Source: Marmoricola sp. (GTDB lineage Bacteria > Actinomycetota > Actinomycetes > Propionibacteriales > Nocardioidaceae). From it: a stretch of DNA of 64,000 nucleotides. The translations under genes were made by a program, and so were the position numbers. The stretch lies in NCBI GenBank assembly GCA_025964775.1, contig JAOPYE010000014.1:171992-235991 (forward strand), in the 5' to 3' direction. The notes beneath the pieces were generated by a model. The model was not told where the DNA came from, did no database searches, and worked only from the letters and a program-made list of their open reading frames with translations. This document shows, one piece after another, positions 33,269 through 44,107 of the stretch (position 1 is the stretch's first letter; each line of letters starts with the position of its first letter).

Positions 33269-33670
33269 ATGACCCAGAACCCCTTCGGCGAAGGAGCCAA
33301 TCCCTTCGGGAACCTTGACCTCGGCGCCATGCTCGAACAAGCCCAGCAGATGCAAGCCCAGCTGATGTCCGCCCAGGCCGAGCTCGCCTCGACCCTGATC
33401 GAGGGCAGTGCCGGAGGCGTGACGGTCCAGATCTCCGGGACCGGCGACCTGACCGGGGTGACGGTGGCGCCCGGATCCTTCGACGGGACCGATGCCGAGT
33501 CGCTCGCCGACCTCGGCGACCTGGTCGTCGCGGCCTTCCGCGATGCCAAGGCCAAGGCCGACGCGGCCGCCTCGGCAGCACTCGGCCCGATGGCGGACGT
33601 GCTGGGCGGCGCCCTCGGTGGCGGCGACGCCCCGCGGAACCCGCTGGGCAACGGGTCGACGGGCGGCTGA
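33269..33670 (+). CDS. YbaB/EbfC nucleoid-associated protein
   Basis: A 133-residue protein with the YbaB DNA-binding core: [51 protein letters not shown], followed by a helical segment and a Gly-rich tail. Known to act as a dimeric DNA-bridging protein and almost always encoded between dnaX and recR, as here. ATG 33269 has AGGAG about 8 bases upstream. Confidence 0.9.
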   Translation: MTQNPFGEGANPFGNLDLGAMLEQAQQMQAQLMSAQAELASTLIEGSAGGVTVQISGTGDLTGVTVAPGSFDGTDAESLADLGDLVVAAFRDAKAKADAAASAALGPMADVLGGALGGGDAPRNPLGNGSTGG

Positions 33671-33672
33671 CC

Positions 33673-34272
33673 TTGTACGAAGGCGTCATCCAGGACCTCA
33701 TCGACGAGCTCGGGCGGCTGCCCGGGGTCGGTCCGAAGGGTGCCCAGCGGATCGCCTTCCACCTGCTCGCTGCCGACCCGGTCGACGTACGGCGCCTGGC
33801 CGACGTCCTCATCGAGGTCAAGGCCAAGGCACGGTTCTGCTCGATCTGCGGCAACGTCGCCGAGGAGGAGCAGTGCCGGATCTGTCGCGACCCACGCCGC
33901 GACCCGGCCCTGATCTGCGTGGTCGAGGAGTCGAAGGACGTCGTGGCGATCGAGCGGACCCGGGAGTTCCGGGGGCGCTACCACGTCCTCGGCGGGGCGA
34001 TCTCGCCGCTCGAGGGCATCGGCCCCGAGCAGCTCCGGATCCGGGAGCTGATCGCGCGGCTCGACGACGGCGTGGTCACCGAGATCATCCTGGCCACCGA
34101 CCCGAACATCGAGGGCGACGCCACTGCGGCGTACCTCACTCGGATGTTGCGGCCGATGGGCTTGCAGGTGACGCGTTTGGCGAGTGGACTACCTGTTGGT
34201 GGTGATCTCGAGTACGCCGACGAGGTCACGTTGGGACGTGCGTTCGCCGGAAGGCGCAATGCTGGTGAGTGA
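33673..34272 (+). CDS. recR: Recombination mediator protein RecR
   Basis: A 199-residue recombinational repair protein that loads RecA with RecF/RecO. It has the helix-hairpin-helix [20 protein letters not shown] at 13-32, a zinc finger with Cys56, 59, 68 and 71, and the Toprim core ([16 protein letters not shown] and [13 protein letters not shown]). TTG 33673 is the start, 2 bases after the ybaB stop; no ATG or GTG nearby would keep the N-terminus. Confidence 0.93.
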   Translation: MYEGVIQDLIDELGRLPGVGPKGAQRIAFHLLAADPVDVRRLADVLIEVKAKARFCSICGNVAEEEQCRICRDPRRDPALICVVEESKDVVAIERTREFRGRYHVLGGAISPLEGIGPEQLRIRELIARLDDGVVTEIILATDPNIEGDATAAYLTRMLRPMGLQVTRLASGLPVGGDLEYADEVTLGRAFAGRRNAGE

Positions 34273-34287
34273 ATCTGGGAGAGGGCA

Positions 34288-34857
34288 ATGAGCGCACACG
34301 AGTTCGAGGAGTTCGGCCAGCAGATCGCCGACGCAGCCGAGGCGTTCCTGGTCGGGTTGCAGGCGATCTCCCGTGAGGAGGAGGTCGGCTCCGCCGTACC
34401 GCTGCTCCTGCTGGAGGTCAGCCAGCTGCTGCTCGCCGGCGCGCGCCTCGGCGCGCAGCAGGACTTCCAGCCGGAGACCGAGTACCAACCCGATGTCGGC
34501 CCCGACGCCGACCTGGACGCGATGAGGCTCCGGCTCGCGGCCAAGCTCGGCGATGCGGACACCTACAGCCACAACTTCGAGCCGTACGACCCTGAGACGT
34601 TCACCTCGAACCTGTCCGACGACCTGACGCTGATCGCGACCGACATCGCCAACGGGCTGCGACACTTCCGGGCCGGCAACATCGAGGAAGCGCTGTGGTG
34701 GTGGCAGTACTCCTACCTGGCGTCCTGGGGCTCCCAGGCGTGCGGAGTCCTCGCCGCGCTGCACTCGGTGGTCGCGCACGACCGGCTCGACCTCGAGGTC
34801 GACGAGTCCGACCAGCTCGAGGCAGCCGAGGCTGTCCTGGACGCCGGGCTTCTCTAG
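34288..34857 (+). CDS. DUF5063 family protein
   Basis: A 189-residue acidic, helical protein (EFEEFGQQIADAAEAFLVGL; EEALWWWQYSYLASWGSQACGVLAALHS) matching my recollection of DUF5063, which sits just after recR in actinobacteria. Role unknown. It begins 15 bases after recR with GGGAGAGG upstream of the ATG, so it is the last member of the dnaX-ybaB-recR run. Its stop is 1 base from the convergent ppnP stop. Confidence 0.75.
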   Translation: MSAHEFEEFGQQIADAAEAFLVGLQAISREEEVGSAVPLLLLEVSQLLLAGARLGAQQDFQPETEYQPDVGPDADLDAMRLRLAAKLGDADTYSHNFEPYDPETFTSNLSDDLTLIATDIANGLRHFRAGNIEEALWWWQYSYLASWGSQACGVLAALHSVVAHDRLDLEVDESDQLEAAEAVLDAGLL

Positions 34858-34858
34858 C

Positions 34859-35170
34859 TCACAGGTAGGAGCAGATGTAGTCCAGCTGCGCGTCGGTCTC
34901 GACGTCGAACGACGAGTCCCCGGCGACCTCGAACGACGAGCCTGCGGCGTACTCGGTCCAGTCCTCGGAGCCGGCCAGGCGGACCCGGCACGAACCAGCG
35001 GTGATCTCCATCCGCTCGGGCACGCCGGTGGTGAAGGTCAGCGACGCCGGGAGGATCACGCCGACCGCCTTCCGGGTGCCGTCGGCGAGCAGCACCGTGT
35101 GGCTCACGCACGCGCCGTCGAAATAGACGGCTGCCTTGGCCAGGACCGTGACATTGTCGAGCTGGGTCAT
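34859..35170 (-). CDS. ppnP: Pyrimidine/purine nucleoside phosphorylase (PpnP)
   Basis: A 103-residue cupin-fold enzyme of the former DUF1255 family, which phosphorolyses various nucleosides to base and ribose 1-phosphate. Characteristic segments are [36 protein letters not shown], then ERMEITAG and [13 protein letters not shown], then the ending YICSYL. Full length for the family. Transcribed away from lysC. Confidence 0.85.
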   Translation of the reverse strand: MTQLDNVTVLAKAAVYFDGACVSHTVLLADGTRKAVGVILPASLTFTTGVPERMEITAGSCRVRLAGSEDWTEYAAGSSFEVAGDSSFDVETDAQLDYICSYL

Positions 35171-35295
35171 GGGTCCAGCCTAGGGACGAGGGATCGGGCT
35201 TGCCGCGGCGGCTCGGTAGAATCTCTGTGGCCGTAGGCCCTCCAGCCAGCGACAATCGCACCTGGAGCCATCAGGACAGCGTCAGGAGAGCAGTC

Positions 35296-37636
<2,341 letters not shown>

Positions 37637-37667
37637 GGAGGCGGTCCGTGAGGAGCGCCGGCGCGGC

Positions 37668-37710
37668 GCGTCTCGAAGGGTCGGGCAGTGACCGTCTCGA
37701 ACGGCGCCTC
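37668..37710. repeat. REP-like repeat after asd
   Basis: GCGTCTCGAAGGGTCGGGCA followed by a GTCTCGAACGG unit, in the inverse orientation to the units at 4820-4894 (CCCTTCGAGACG). It lies between the convergent asd gene and the membrane-protein gene and might act as a bidirectional 3'-end structure. Confidence 0.45.
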
Positions 37711-37713
37711 TGA

Positions 37714-38829
37714 CTACTCCTCGTCGACTTCCTCGACGAATCTGACGGTCACCCACCAGGACAGCAGGAACGACAGGGCCGTCATGGCCGGGATGGCTCC
37801 GATCATCCACGGCTTGCTGATCACGTTGAGGAAGAACAGCATCGCGAACATCGCGACCAGGCCGACTCCGAGGAAGCTGGTGCTGAACGGGTCGGTGAGC
37901 CGGAACGCCTTCAGCAGGTTGGCCCCGATCAGCACCTCGACGGCCAGGATGCCGACGAGCGCGAGCAGACCGAAGCCGCCGCCGCACGAGCCGTTGCCGC
38001 GGACGGCGTCACAGCCGGCGCTCGCACCCTTGGCGAGCAGGACGCAGGCCAGGCCTGACAGCAGACCGGTGATCAGGGCGGCTACGGCAGGATTGATGCG
38101 CGGCAGCTTCGCCACCAGCTTCTCCGCGGGCGCCTGGTGTTCCTTCTCGGCGCGCGCGGCTGCCTTGGCAGCCTCCTTCTCGGCCTTCGCGCGTTGCGAG
38201 GCCTCCTTGCGTGCCTCGGCCTTGGCCCGCCGCGAGACGGGCACGATGGCGATCTCCATGGAATCGGTGTCGAGGTCCTCACGGACCGAGGTGTCCAGCG
38301 CGATCGTCCTTGTGTCGGTGTCGGTGTCGGTGTCGGCGAACAGCGGCCGCGGCTCGGGTTCGACGTCAGGCGCCGGCGTCGGCGACACCTCGACGACCGG
38401 GTCGATGGGAGCAGTCGGCACCGGGGGCACCACCACGGCAGGGGCCGGCGGAGGGGTCGGCGGAGGGGTCGGGGGAGCACCGGGCATCCGGGCGGCAGGC
38501 CGGGCCGCCGGACGTGCGCCAGGACGAGCTGCCGGTACGCCGGGCGCACGGGCCGACGCGACCGGTGCAGCAGGTGCGGCCGCGGGTCGGGCCGGCGGTG
38601 CCGGGGGACGCGCCGCGGGTGCGGGCGCTGCCTCGGTCACCGGGGGGACCTCGGGTGCCGGAGCCAGCACCTCGGCGGCCTGCTCGGTGGTCGAACCTGC
38701 CGAGGCCTCCGGCTGACTGTCCGCAGCACTTTCCCCGCCAGAGCGCCGACGCTTGCGCCCGAATCCGAGGCTGAGGCTCGGCAACTCGAGATTCGGTTCG
38801 CTGCCGGTGCTGTCCTGCTCGTGGGGCAT
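37714..38829 (-). CDS. Pro/Ala-rich membrane protein
   Basis: A 371-residue protein in three parts: a basic patch (GFGRKRRRSGG), a long Pro/Ala-rich disordered region up to about residue 160 with an acidic DTDTDTDT run, and a Lys/Ala/Glu-rich coiled-coil-like stretch (RRAKAEARKEASQRAKAEKEAAKAAARAEKE). Four hydrophobic helices then fill the last 125 residues. It may be a cytoplasm-facing scaffold anchored in the membrane; no family is recognised. The start ATG 38829 (MPHEQDSTG) is tentative because no clear Shine-Dalgarno is present; 38856 is possible. The DT run comes from a GTCGGT tandem repeat near 38318-38337. Confidence 0.65.
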   Translation of the reverse strand: MPHEQDSTGSEPNLELPSLSLGFGRKRRRSGGESAADSQPEASAGSTTEQAAEVLAPAPEVPPVTEAAPAPAARPPAPPARPAAAPAAPVASARAPGVPAARPGARPAARPAARMPGAPPTPPPTPPPAPAVVVPPVPTAPIDPVVEVSPTPAPDVEPEPRPLFADTDTDTDTRTIALDTSVREDLDTDSMEIAIVPVSRRAKAEARKEASQRAKAEKEAAKAAARAEKEHQAPAEKLVAKLPRINPAVAALITGLLSGLACVLLAKGASAGCDAVRGNGSCGGGFGLLALVGILAVEVLIGANLLKAFRLTDPFSTSFLGVGLVAMFAMLFFLNVISKPWMIGAIPAMTALSFLLSWWVTVRFVEEVDEE

Positions 38830-38899
38830 GTCGCGGATTCTGCCACTCCTGATGCCCATCGCAAGCAAACGGACCCTTCTCCGCGCACCGGAGCCCGGT

Positions 38900-39685
38900 T
38901 CAGTCGCGCACGAATTCCCAGACGTCGTCGACCAGGCGTTGCGGCGTCTCGAGCTGCGGCAGGTGTCCCGCGGTCTCGATCAGATCCAGCCGGGCTCCGG
39001 GGATCGCTTCGGCGTAGTGCTGCCCGTGCGCGACCGGAACGATCCGGTCGGCAGCGCCCCAGACGACCAGTGTCGGGGTCGCGACCGAGGCCAGTCGTGC
39101 TTCGAGGGACGCCTCACCCATCGACGTACCGGCGTAGGTGAGCAGGGTCTCCCGGTTCGCTGCCATCGTCGCGCGAGCAGGTTCCGGCAAGGCGTTCACA
39201 TCGATGCGGAACTCCTCGGGCCGGTAGTAGGCAAGGTCCGCGACCTGGTCCATGGTGAGGGAGAAGAAGTCGGCGATGGGGTGGTCGTCGAGGGCGAGTC
39301 CGACTGCGTCGACGAGCACGAGTCCGCTCACGCGAGGGTTGGCGAGCAGCGCCAGCTCGGCAGCGATCCAGCCGCCGACCGAGTTGCCGACCACGGTGAC
39401 CCCGGTGAGGTGGAGCTGGTCGAGAAGCGCGTCGTAGAGGCGGGCGAGGGACCGGATGCTGTCGAGCGGCTCGGGTCGCGCCGTGCCGTTGAATCCCGGG
39501 TGCACCGGGGTCAGTGTCCGGGCTGGGTGCAGGTCGGTCACCAGGTCGGCGAAGCCTGCGACAGACTGCGGGCCCGCTCCGCCGTGGAGCAGCAGGAAGG
39601 TTCGTCCTGCGCCCTGGTCGGTGAACGTGACCTCGACGTCGGAACCGTCGAGGGTGACGACCGCGGTGTGGAGGTTGGTGGTCAT
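38900..39685 (-). CDS. Alpha/beta-fold hydrolase
   Basis: A 261-residue hydrolase with HGGAGP oxyanion loop near 34-39, nucleophile elbow GNSVGGW near 100 (Ser), an Asp in VVWGAADRIVP near 210 and the catalytic His in AGHLPQLE near 240. A complete triad is present; the substrate is unknown. It is divergent from a MarR-type gene with an AT-rich palindromic interval between, so it is the likely target of that regulator. ATG 39685 has GGAGA upstream. Confidence 0.82.
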   Translation of the reverse strand: MTTNLHTAVVTLDGSDVEVTFTDQGAGRTFLLLHGGAGPQSVAGFADLVTDLHPARTLTPVHPGFNGTARPEPLDSIRSLARLYDALLDQLHLTGVTVVGNSVGGWIAAELALLANPRVSGLVLVDAVGLALDDHPIADFFSLTMDQVADLAYYRPEEFRIDVNALPEPARATMAANRETLLTYAGTSMGEASLEARLASVATPTLVVWGAADRIVPVAHGQHYAEAIPGARLDLIETAGHLPQLETPQRLVDDVWEFVRD

Positions 39686-39715
39686 GGTGATCTCCTTCGG
39701 TTGGTCCCAGATTAG

Positions 39716-39745
39716 ATCAACATATTGATATAAGCAAGTTGATAT
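39716..39745. promoter_or_regulatory. AT-rich operator between hydrolase and MarR genes
   Basis: Palindrome ATCAA-CATA-TTGAT at 39716-39729 plus a direct repeat TTGATAT at 39725-39731 and 39739-39745. The local AT content is far above that of the surroundings. It lies between the two divergent starts, the usual place for a MarR-family operator with autoregulation. A -10-like TAGGCT for marR follows at 39753-39758. Confidence 0.6.
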
Positions 39746-39765
39746 TTAGGGGTAGGCTTGATCCC

Positions 39766-40221
39766 GTGACCCGACCTCCGCTTCAGCACATCGGCCTCGG
39801 AATCAAGCGCGTCCAGCACCGGCACCACCGTGCGATGGACGCGCGACTGTCGAGGCTGGGCCTGTCCCTGGTCCAGTGGGACGCGTTGCGCCACCTGAGT
39901 GCCTCCCCGGACGCATCGCTCCACGAGCTGGCGCTGCTGACCTTCCAGAGTGATCAGGCCTTCGGCACGTTGGCAATGCGGATGGCGGACCGCGGCCTGA
40001 TCGAGCGGGTCGACGGCCCCGGACGCGCGGTGCGCCACCGGATCACCCCGCGGGGAGCCGAGTTGCTGACCGCGGGCGGTGCGATCGCCGACGAGGTCCT
40101 CGCCGAGTCGTTCGGCCCGCTGACCTCGAAGCAGCTCGAGACCCTGGCCGACCTGCTGGACGTGCTGAACGCGCCGCGCACCGACGGCGGGCCTAGATCC
40201 CCACGGCCTCGAACGACCTGA
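39766..40221 (+). CDS. MarR-family transcriptional regulator
   Basis: A 151-residue winged helix regulator. It has LSLVQWDALRHLSASPDASLHELALLTFQSDQAFGTLAMRMADRGLIERVDGPGRAVRHRITPRG, i.e. the recognition helix and beta-wing. The GTG at 39766 follows TAGGCT by 7 bases (leaderless); the longer frame from 39739 would start inside the operator. Probably represses the divergent hydrolase. The 3' end overlaps the convergent phosphotransferase gene by 29 bases. Confidence 0.82.
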   Translation: MTRPPLQHIGLGIKRVQHRHHRAMDARLSRLGLSLVQWDALRHLSASPDASLHELALLTFQSDQAFGTLAMRMADRGLIERVDGPGRAVRHRITPRGAELLTAGGAIADEVLAESFGPLTSKQLETLADLLDVLNAPRTDGGPRSPRPRTT

Positions 40222-41365
40222 GGTCCTCGATCGCGGCCGCCACCCGGTTGATGCAGGCCAGGCTGATCTCGTCAGGCTGCATCTTCGGCTGGTAGAACGC
40301 CCGACCGATGGTGAACGCCCACGCCGAGTAGGGGTAGAAGACGCCCTGCCGGTAGCGCAGCCAGGCCTCGTCGTACGCCGGAGCCTTGCCGCCCTCCTCG
40401 GTCAGGCGTTCGAGGTAGTACTCGAGCAGCTCGTGGTCCCAGGCGCGCCGCTGCTCGGGTTCGAGCGCGGTACTGACCAGGTACGCGTAGTCGAACGACC
40501 AGCCCCCGCGCATGGTGCCCTGCCAGTCGGTGTGTCCCATCCGGCCGTCGCGGGTGATGTAGACCTGCCCGACGTGCCCGTCGCCGTGCAGCAGCGTGTG
40601 CGGCACCTGGGTGGTGGCGACGTCGAGTGCGCGGCGGGTGCCTTCCCACATCCGCGCTGCCTGCCCGTAGAGGCTCTCGGGGATCACGGACTTCGCCCGC
40701 TCCATGCCGACCGCGGTGCGTGGCCCCATCCGGACGAACGTGGACAGGTTCCGGTAGAAGTCGTTGGGCGTCTTGAGGACGTCGAGGTCCGGCGCTTCCC
40801 AGCAAGCTGCGTGGTACTTGGCCATGTTGCCGAGCAGGTCCTCGAGCTGTGATCGCGAGATCGGGGTCGTCGGGATCGCGAACTCGGCGCCCTTGGTGAC
40901 TGCGATGTCCTCCATCAGGATCAGGCTGCGCCAGGACTTCGGATCGACGCCCCCGAAGTAGCCGCGTGGCGCCTCCATCTCGATGCGTGGCCGGAACCGC
41001 ATGAAGAAGTGCGTCTCGCCGTGCAGCACGTCCGCACCGCCGAGCATCAGTCGCTGGGCGAAGGACGCCGAGGACTTGGTGAACAGGTCCGTGGGTAGCC
41101 CGGCCGCCGTGCCGGCGTCGTTGTACCTCACCCGCAGCGCGGAACGGGTCGTGGTGCCGGCGTGCTCGGCCGGTACGTCGAACCCCGTCACCTCGGCGCC
41201 GTCCGACCCGGCGCACAGGACGGCGGTCAGCCAGTCGGTGGTCAGGTCGACGCCGTTGCGGGGGACGTCGTCGGCCACCCGCGGGACCGAGCGTCCGAGC
41301 CGTTCCGCGACCATGTGGCCGCCCACGCTGGACGCCCGCCCCGCCAACCAGAGCGCTGGGTGCAC
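40193..41365 (-). CDS. Phosphotransferase (aminoglycoside-phosphotransferase-like fold)
   Basis: A 390-residue kinase-fold protein of the APH/EcKinase-like superfamily. The Brenner motif is LLHGDGHVGQVYI near 270-280 and the metal-binding Asp is in MGHTDWQGTMRG. Earlier LILMEDIAV marks the hinge. Members phosphorylate diverse small molecules; the substrate is unknown. GTG 41365 has GGAGG 4 bases upstream; the frame stays open to 42013 as a shadow of the PucR gene. It is divergent from the PucR-type regulator, which may control it. Confidence 0.75.
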   Translation of the reverse strand: MHPALWLAGRASSVGGHMVAERLGRSVPRVADDVPRNGVDLTTDWLTAVLCAGSDGAEVTGFDVPAEHAGTTTRSALRVRYNDAGTAAGLPTDLFTKSSASFAQRLMLGGADVLHGETHFFMRFRPRIEMEAPRGYFGGVDPKSWRSLILMEDIAVTKGAEFAIPTTPISRSQLEDLLGNMAKYHAACWEAPDLDVLKTPNDFYRNLSTFVRMGPRTAVGMERAKSVIPESLYGQAARMWEGTRRALDVATTQVPHTLLHGDGHVGQVYITRDGRMGHTDWQGTMRGGWSFDYAYLVSTALEPEQRRAWDHELLEYYLERLTEEGGKAPAYDEAWLRYRQGVFYPYSAWAFTIGRAFYQPKMQPDEISLACINRVAAAIEDLRSFEAVGI

Positions 41366-41428
41366 TGTGCCTCCTGTTGTTCGCCGTTGGTATCGAACGT
41401 GCCGGTCGCGGGATGAGAGTTCAAGGGG

Positions 41429-41448
41429 CAGAGTGCACCACCACTCTG
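41429..41448. promoter_or_regulatory. Palindrome between phosphotransferase and PucR genes
   Basis: CAGAGTG-CACCAC-CACTCTG, perfect 7-base arms, 14 bases before the PucR-type start and 63 bases from the divergent start. The position suits an autoregulatory operator. Confidence 0.45.
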
Positions 41449-41461
41449 CGATGATGGTGCG

Positions 41462-42622
41462 GTGACGCTGGAGCGCAGGCTGGCCGCCGAGGTGAGTGCA
41501 GGCCTGGACGGGTGGGTCGATGCCGTCGTCAGCCGGGTCGCTGCCGAGGTGCCCGACCTGGTGGGCGACGACACCGCCGCCGAGCTGGCCACCAGTTCCA
41601 GCCGGGCGCTGCTCTCCGAGTTCGCCGCAGCGCTGACCCAGGGCGATGTCGCAACGGCGTACCGGGCACCGATCGCAGCGCTCGGGTTCGCCCGGCACCT
41701 GGCACGCAGCTCGGTGCCGCTGGCCGGGCTGCTCCGGTCCTACCGGCTCGGGCAGGAGCTCCTGTTCGAGCGCGCGGCCCAGCTTGCCGAACCCGGTGAG
41801 CTGGACGGGCTTCATCGCGTCGGGCTGCTCACCTTCCGTTTCGTCGATGCCGTCGTGGGCGAGGTGACCGAGGCGTTCGAGCGCGAGCGGGAGGCGTCCC
41901 TGCGCGGCTCCCTGGCCCGCCGGGAGCGGCTGGTGTCGCGGCTGCTCGACGGGGCTGAGGTCCCGCTCGCCGAGATCGAGCGGGTGCTCGGACAGCGGAT
42001 GTCGGGTCGCCACCTCGCGCTGATCGCCTGGTCCCCCGACGAGCCTGATGGCGAGACGCTGGCGACCCGGCTGCGTGGGGTGTGGGAGTCCTTCGGTCCC
42101 GACGCTCCGCTGGTGATCCCGGGTGCCGCCGGCGACGTCTTCGCCTGGGTCGTGCCGGGCGGCGCCGACGAGCCGACGCTGTCGCTGCCGTCAGGCGTCC
42201 GCCTCGCGATCGGCGAGGCCGGCACCGGGCTGGCCGGGTTCATCGGGTCGCGGCGTCAGGCGGACGCTGCGCGTCGCACCGCGAGGTACGTCGAGTCCGC
42301 TGTCGTCAGGTACCGCGACATCCGGTTGCTGCACCTCCTCGTCCACGACCACCCGGCTGCGCTGGCCTTCGCCGCTGAGGAGCTCGGCGACCTGGCGGCG
42401 GACGAGCATGGCGACCTGCGACGCACGCTGTGGGTGTACCTGGACAGCGGGCGCGACTCGACCGCGACGGCTGCGCGGCTCGCAATCCACCGCAACACGG
42501 TGATGCGACGGCTCGCTCGCGCGGGTGAGCTGCTCGGTGCGCCGACCGAGGACCGCACCGCTGAGCTGCTGGTGGCGCTGCTGGTCCTCGGCGCCGCGAT
42601 GCCGACGCCTGAAACGAGCTGA
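41462..42622 (+). CDS. PucR/CdaR-type transcriptional regulator
   Basis: A 386-residue regulator. It has an N-terminal helical sensor region, a GGDEF-like central CdaR segment (VRLAIGEAGTGLAGFIGSRRQADAARRTARY) and a C-terminal PucR helix-turn-helix (LRRTLWVYLDSGRDSTATAARLAIHRNTVMRRLARAGELLG). Such proteins activate catabolic genes. The start is GTG 41462. A strong hairpin overlaps its stop. Confidence 0.83.
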   Translation: MTLERRLAAEVSAGLDGWVDAVVSRVAAEVPDLVGDDTAAELATSSSRALLSEFAAALTQGDVATAYRAPIAALGFARHLARSSVPLAGLLRSYRLGQELLFERAAQLAEPGELDGLHRVGLLTFRFVDAVVGEVTEAFEREREASLRGSLARRERLVSRLLDGAEVPLAEIERVLGQRMSGRHLALIAWSPDEPDGETLATRLRGVWESFGPDAPLVIPGAAGDVFAWVVPGGADEPTLSLPSGVRLAIGEAGTGLAGFIGSRRQADAARRTARYVESAVVRYRDIRLLHLLVHDHPAALAFAAEELGDLAADEHGDLRRTLWVYLDSGRDSTATAARLAIHRNTVMRRLARAGELLGAPTEDRTAELLVALLVLGAAMPTPETS

Positions 42623-42651
42623 CCCGGACCCACTCGCGTGGATCCGGGTCA
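42620..42651 (+). terminator. Hairpin at the end of the PucR gene
   Basis: Arms 42620-42633 and 42638-42651 pair at 13 of 14 positions around a TCGC loop. There is no T-run, but the location directly at the stop codon supports termination. The stem sequence resembles that of the hairpin at the end of the transposase gene (43927-43956). Confidence 0.55.
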
Positions 42652-42750
42652 ATCGGGTGTCCTGGAACACCTGCTGGTCGGGCTGACAGTGTTCTGGTTC
42701 AGGACATCGGAATGGGATGTCTCAAGACATCGGAATAGTTCGCTTGGCCG

Positions 42751-43923
42751 GTGTCGAAACGTCGCCTGGTCATCACCGCCGTCCTCAACGGAGCCACCCA
42801 GTCCGAAACAGCCCGCCGCTACGGCGTGAGCCAGGGCTGGATCAGCAAGCTCATGGCCCGCTACAACCTCGAAGGCGAAGCCGCGTTCGAACCACGATCA
42901 CGACGACCCAACAGCTCACCGAACGCACTCAGCCGCGAGGTCCTCGACCGGATCCTGCGCTTACGCAACGAACTCGCCACAGCTGGCCTGGACGCCGGCC
43001 CCGAGACCATCGCCTGGCACCTGACCCAGCACACCGTGTCCCGGGCCACCATCAGCCGCCACCTGGCCAAAGCCGGCCTCGTGACCCCCGAGCCCAAGAA
43101 ACGACCGAAGTCCTCCTACACCCGCTTCGAAGCCCGGATGCCGAACGAAACCTGGCAATCCGACTTCACCCACTACCGCCTGACCCACCCCGACGGCCGA
43201 CCCGGACCCGACATCGAGATCATCACCTGGCTCGACGACTGCACCCGACACGCCCTGCACGTCACCGCCCACAAACGGATCACCGCAACGATCGTGACCA
43301 CCACGTTCCGCCACACCGCAACCCAGCAAGGGATCCCCGCATCCACCCTGACCGACAACGGCATGGTCTACACGACCCGCCTGGCCGGTCTCGGACGCCA
43401 AGGAGGACGCAACAGCTTCGAGGTCCAGCTCCGCACCTGGAACGTCGTCCAGAAGAACTCCCGACCCAGCCACCCCACCACCTGCGGCAAAGTCGAACGC
43501 TTCCAACAAACACTCAAGAAATGGCTCCGAGCCCAACCCACCCAACCGACCACGATCGCCGACCTCCAAACCCAGATCGACCTATTCGTCGATGAGTACA
43601 ACCACCGACGACCACACCGCTCCCTACCGCACCGAGCAACCCCAGCAGCCCTCTACAACACCATGCCCAAAGCCGTCCCGACCGGGACCCGCGACCCCGA
43701 CACCCACGACCGGGTCCGCCACGACATCGTCAACGACAACGGCTCGGTCACCCTCCGAGTCGCCGGGAACCTCCGCCACATCGGCATCGGACGAACCCAC
43801 GCACGAACCCACGTCATCCTGCTCATCCACGACCTCGACGTCCGGGTCGTCAACGCCATCACCGGCGAACTACTCCGCGAGCTCACCATCAACCCGACCA
43901 AGGACTACCAACCCCAGAAATGA
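42751..43923 (+). CDS. IS481-family DDE transposase
   Basis: A 390-residue transposase. The N-terminal helix-turn-helix is SETARRYGVSQGWISKLMARYN. The rve catalytic core has Asp in WQSDFTHY, Asp in LTDNGMVYT and Glu in GKVERFQQTLKKWL; the C-terminal tail (NDNGSVTLRVAGNLRHIGIGRTHARTHV) is common in actinobacterial members. The frame is intact, so the element may be active. The start is GTG 42751. Confidence 0.9.
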   Translation: MSKRRLVITAVLNGATQSETARRYGVSQGWISKLMARYNLEGEAAFEPRSRRPNSSPNALSREVLDRILRLRNELATAGLDAGPETIAWHLTQHTVSRATISRHLAKAGLVTPEPKKRPKSSYTRFEARMPNETWQSDFTHYRLTHPDGRPGPDIEIITWLDDCTRHALHVTAHKRITATIVTTTFRHTATQQGIPASTLTDNGMVYTTRLAGLGRQGGRNSFEVQLRTWNVVQKNSRPSHPTTCGKVERFQQTLKKWLRAQPTQPTTIADLQTQIDLFVDEYNHRRPHRSLPHRATPAALYNTMPKAVPTGTRDPDTHDRVRHDIVNDNGSVTLRVAGNLRHIGIGRTHARTHVILLIHDLDVRVVNAITGELLRELTINPTKDYQPQK

Positions 43924-43926
43924 ACC

Positions 43927-43956
43927 AGCCCGGACCCACATCCGTGGGTCCGGGCT
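43927..43956 (+). terminator. Transposase terminator hairpin
   Basis: Perfect 13-bp stem (43927-43939 with 43944-43956) around ATCC, 4 bases after the transposase stop, followed by ATT. It would stop transcription before it runs antisense into tRNA-Pro. Confidence 0.7.
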
Positions 43957-43980
43957 ATTCCGATGTCCTGAGACATCACA

Positions 43981-44057
43981 TGGTCGGGCTGACAGGATTT
44001 GAACCTGCGGCCTCGTCGTCCCGAACGACGCGCGCTACCAAACTGCGCCACAGCCCG
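43981..44057 (-). tRNA. tRNA-Pro(CGG)
   Basis: A 77-base tRNA read on the minus strand. The acceptor stem is CGGGCTG/CAGCCCG, the anticodon loop TTCGGGA has CGG (proline, CCG codon), and the T-arm is CAGGTTCAAATCCTG. CCA is encoded. The IS481-type element abuts its 3' end. Confidence 0.94.
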
Positions 44058-44107
44058 CTGCAGCCTGCGCGAGTCTAGCCAAAGGTGGCGGGCTGGAAGA
44101 AATCGGG

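Larger units (their letters stand above)
42690..43980 (+). mobile_element. IS481-family insertion sequence
   Basis: A 1291-bp element bounded by an exact 15-base target duplication TGGTCGGGCTGACAG at 42675-42689 and 43981-43995. The terminal inverted repeats are 26 bases long (42690-42715 and 43955-43980), matching at 21 positions and beginning TGT. A second copy of the repeat lies just inside the left end (42718-42738) and is closer to the right end's sequence. The right copy of the target is the 3' end of tRNA-Pro, which stays intact. It contains one transposase gene and a terminator. Confidence 0.85.

Noticed and set aside
35171..35295. Lysine riboswitch upstream of lysC
   Set aside because: The space from the likely promoter to the start is about 70 bases, too short for a lysine riboswitch, and no conserved core was seen.
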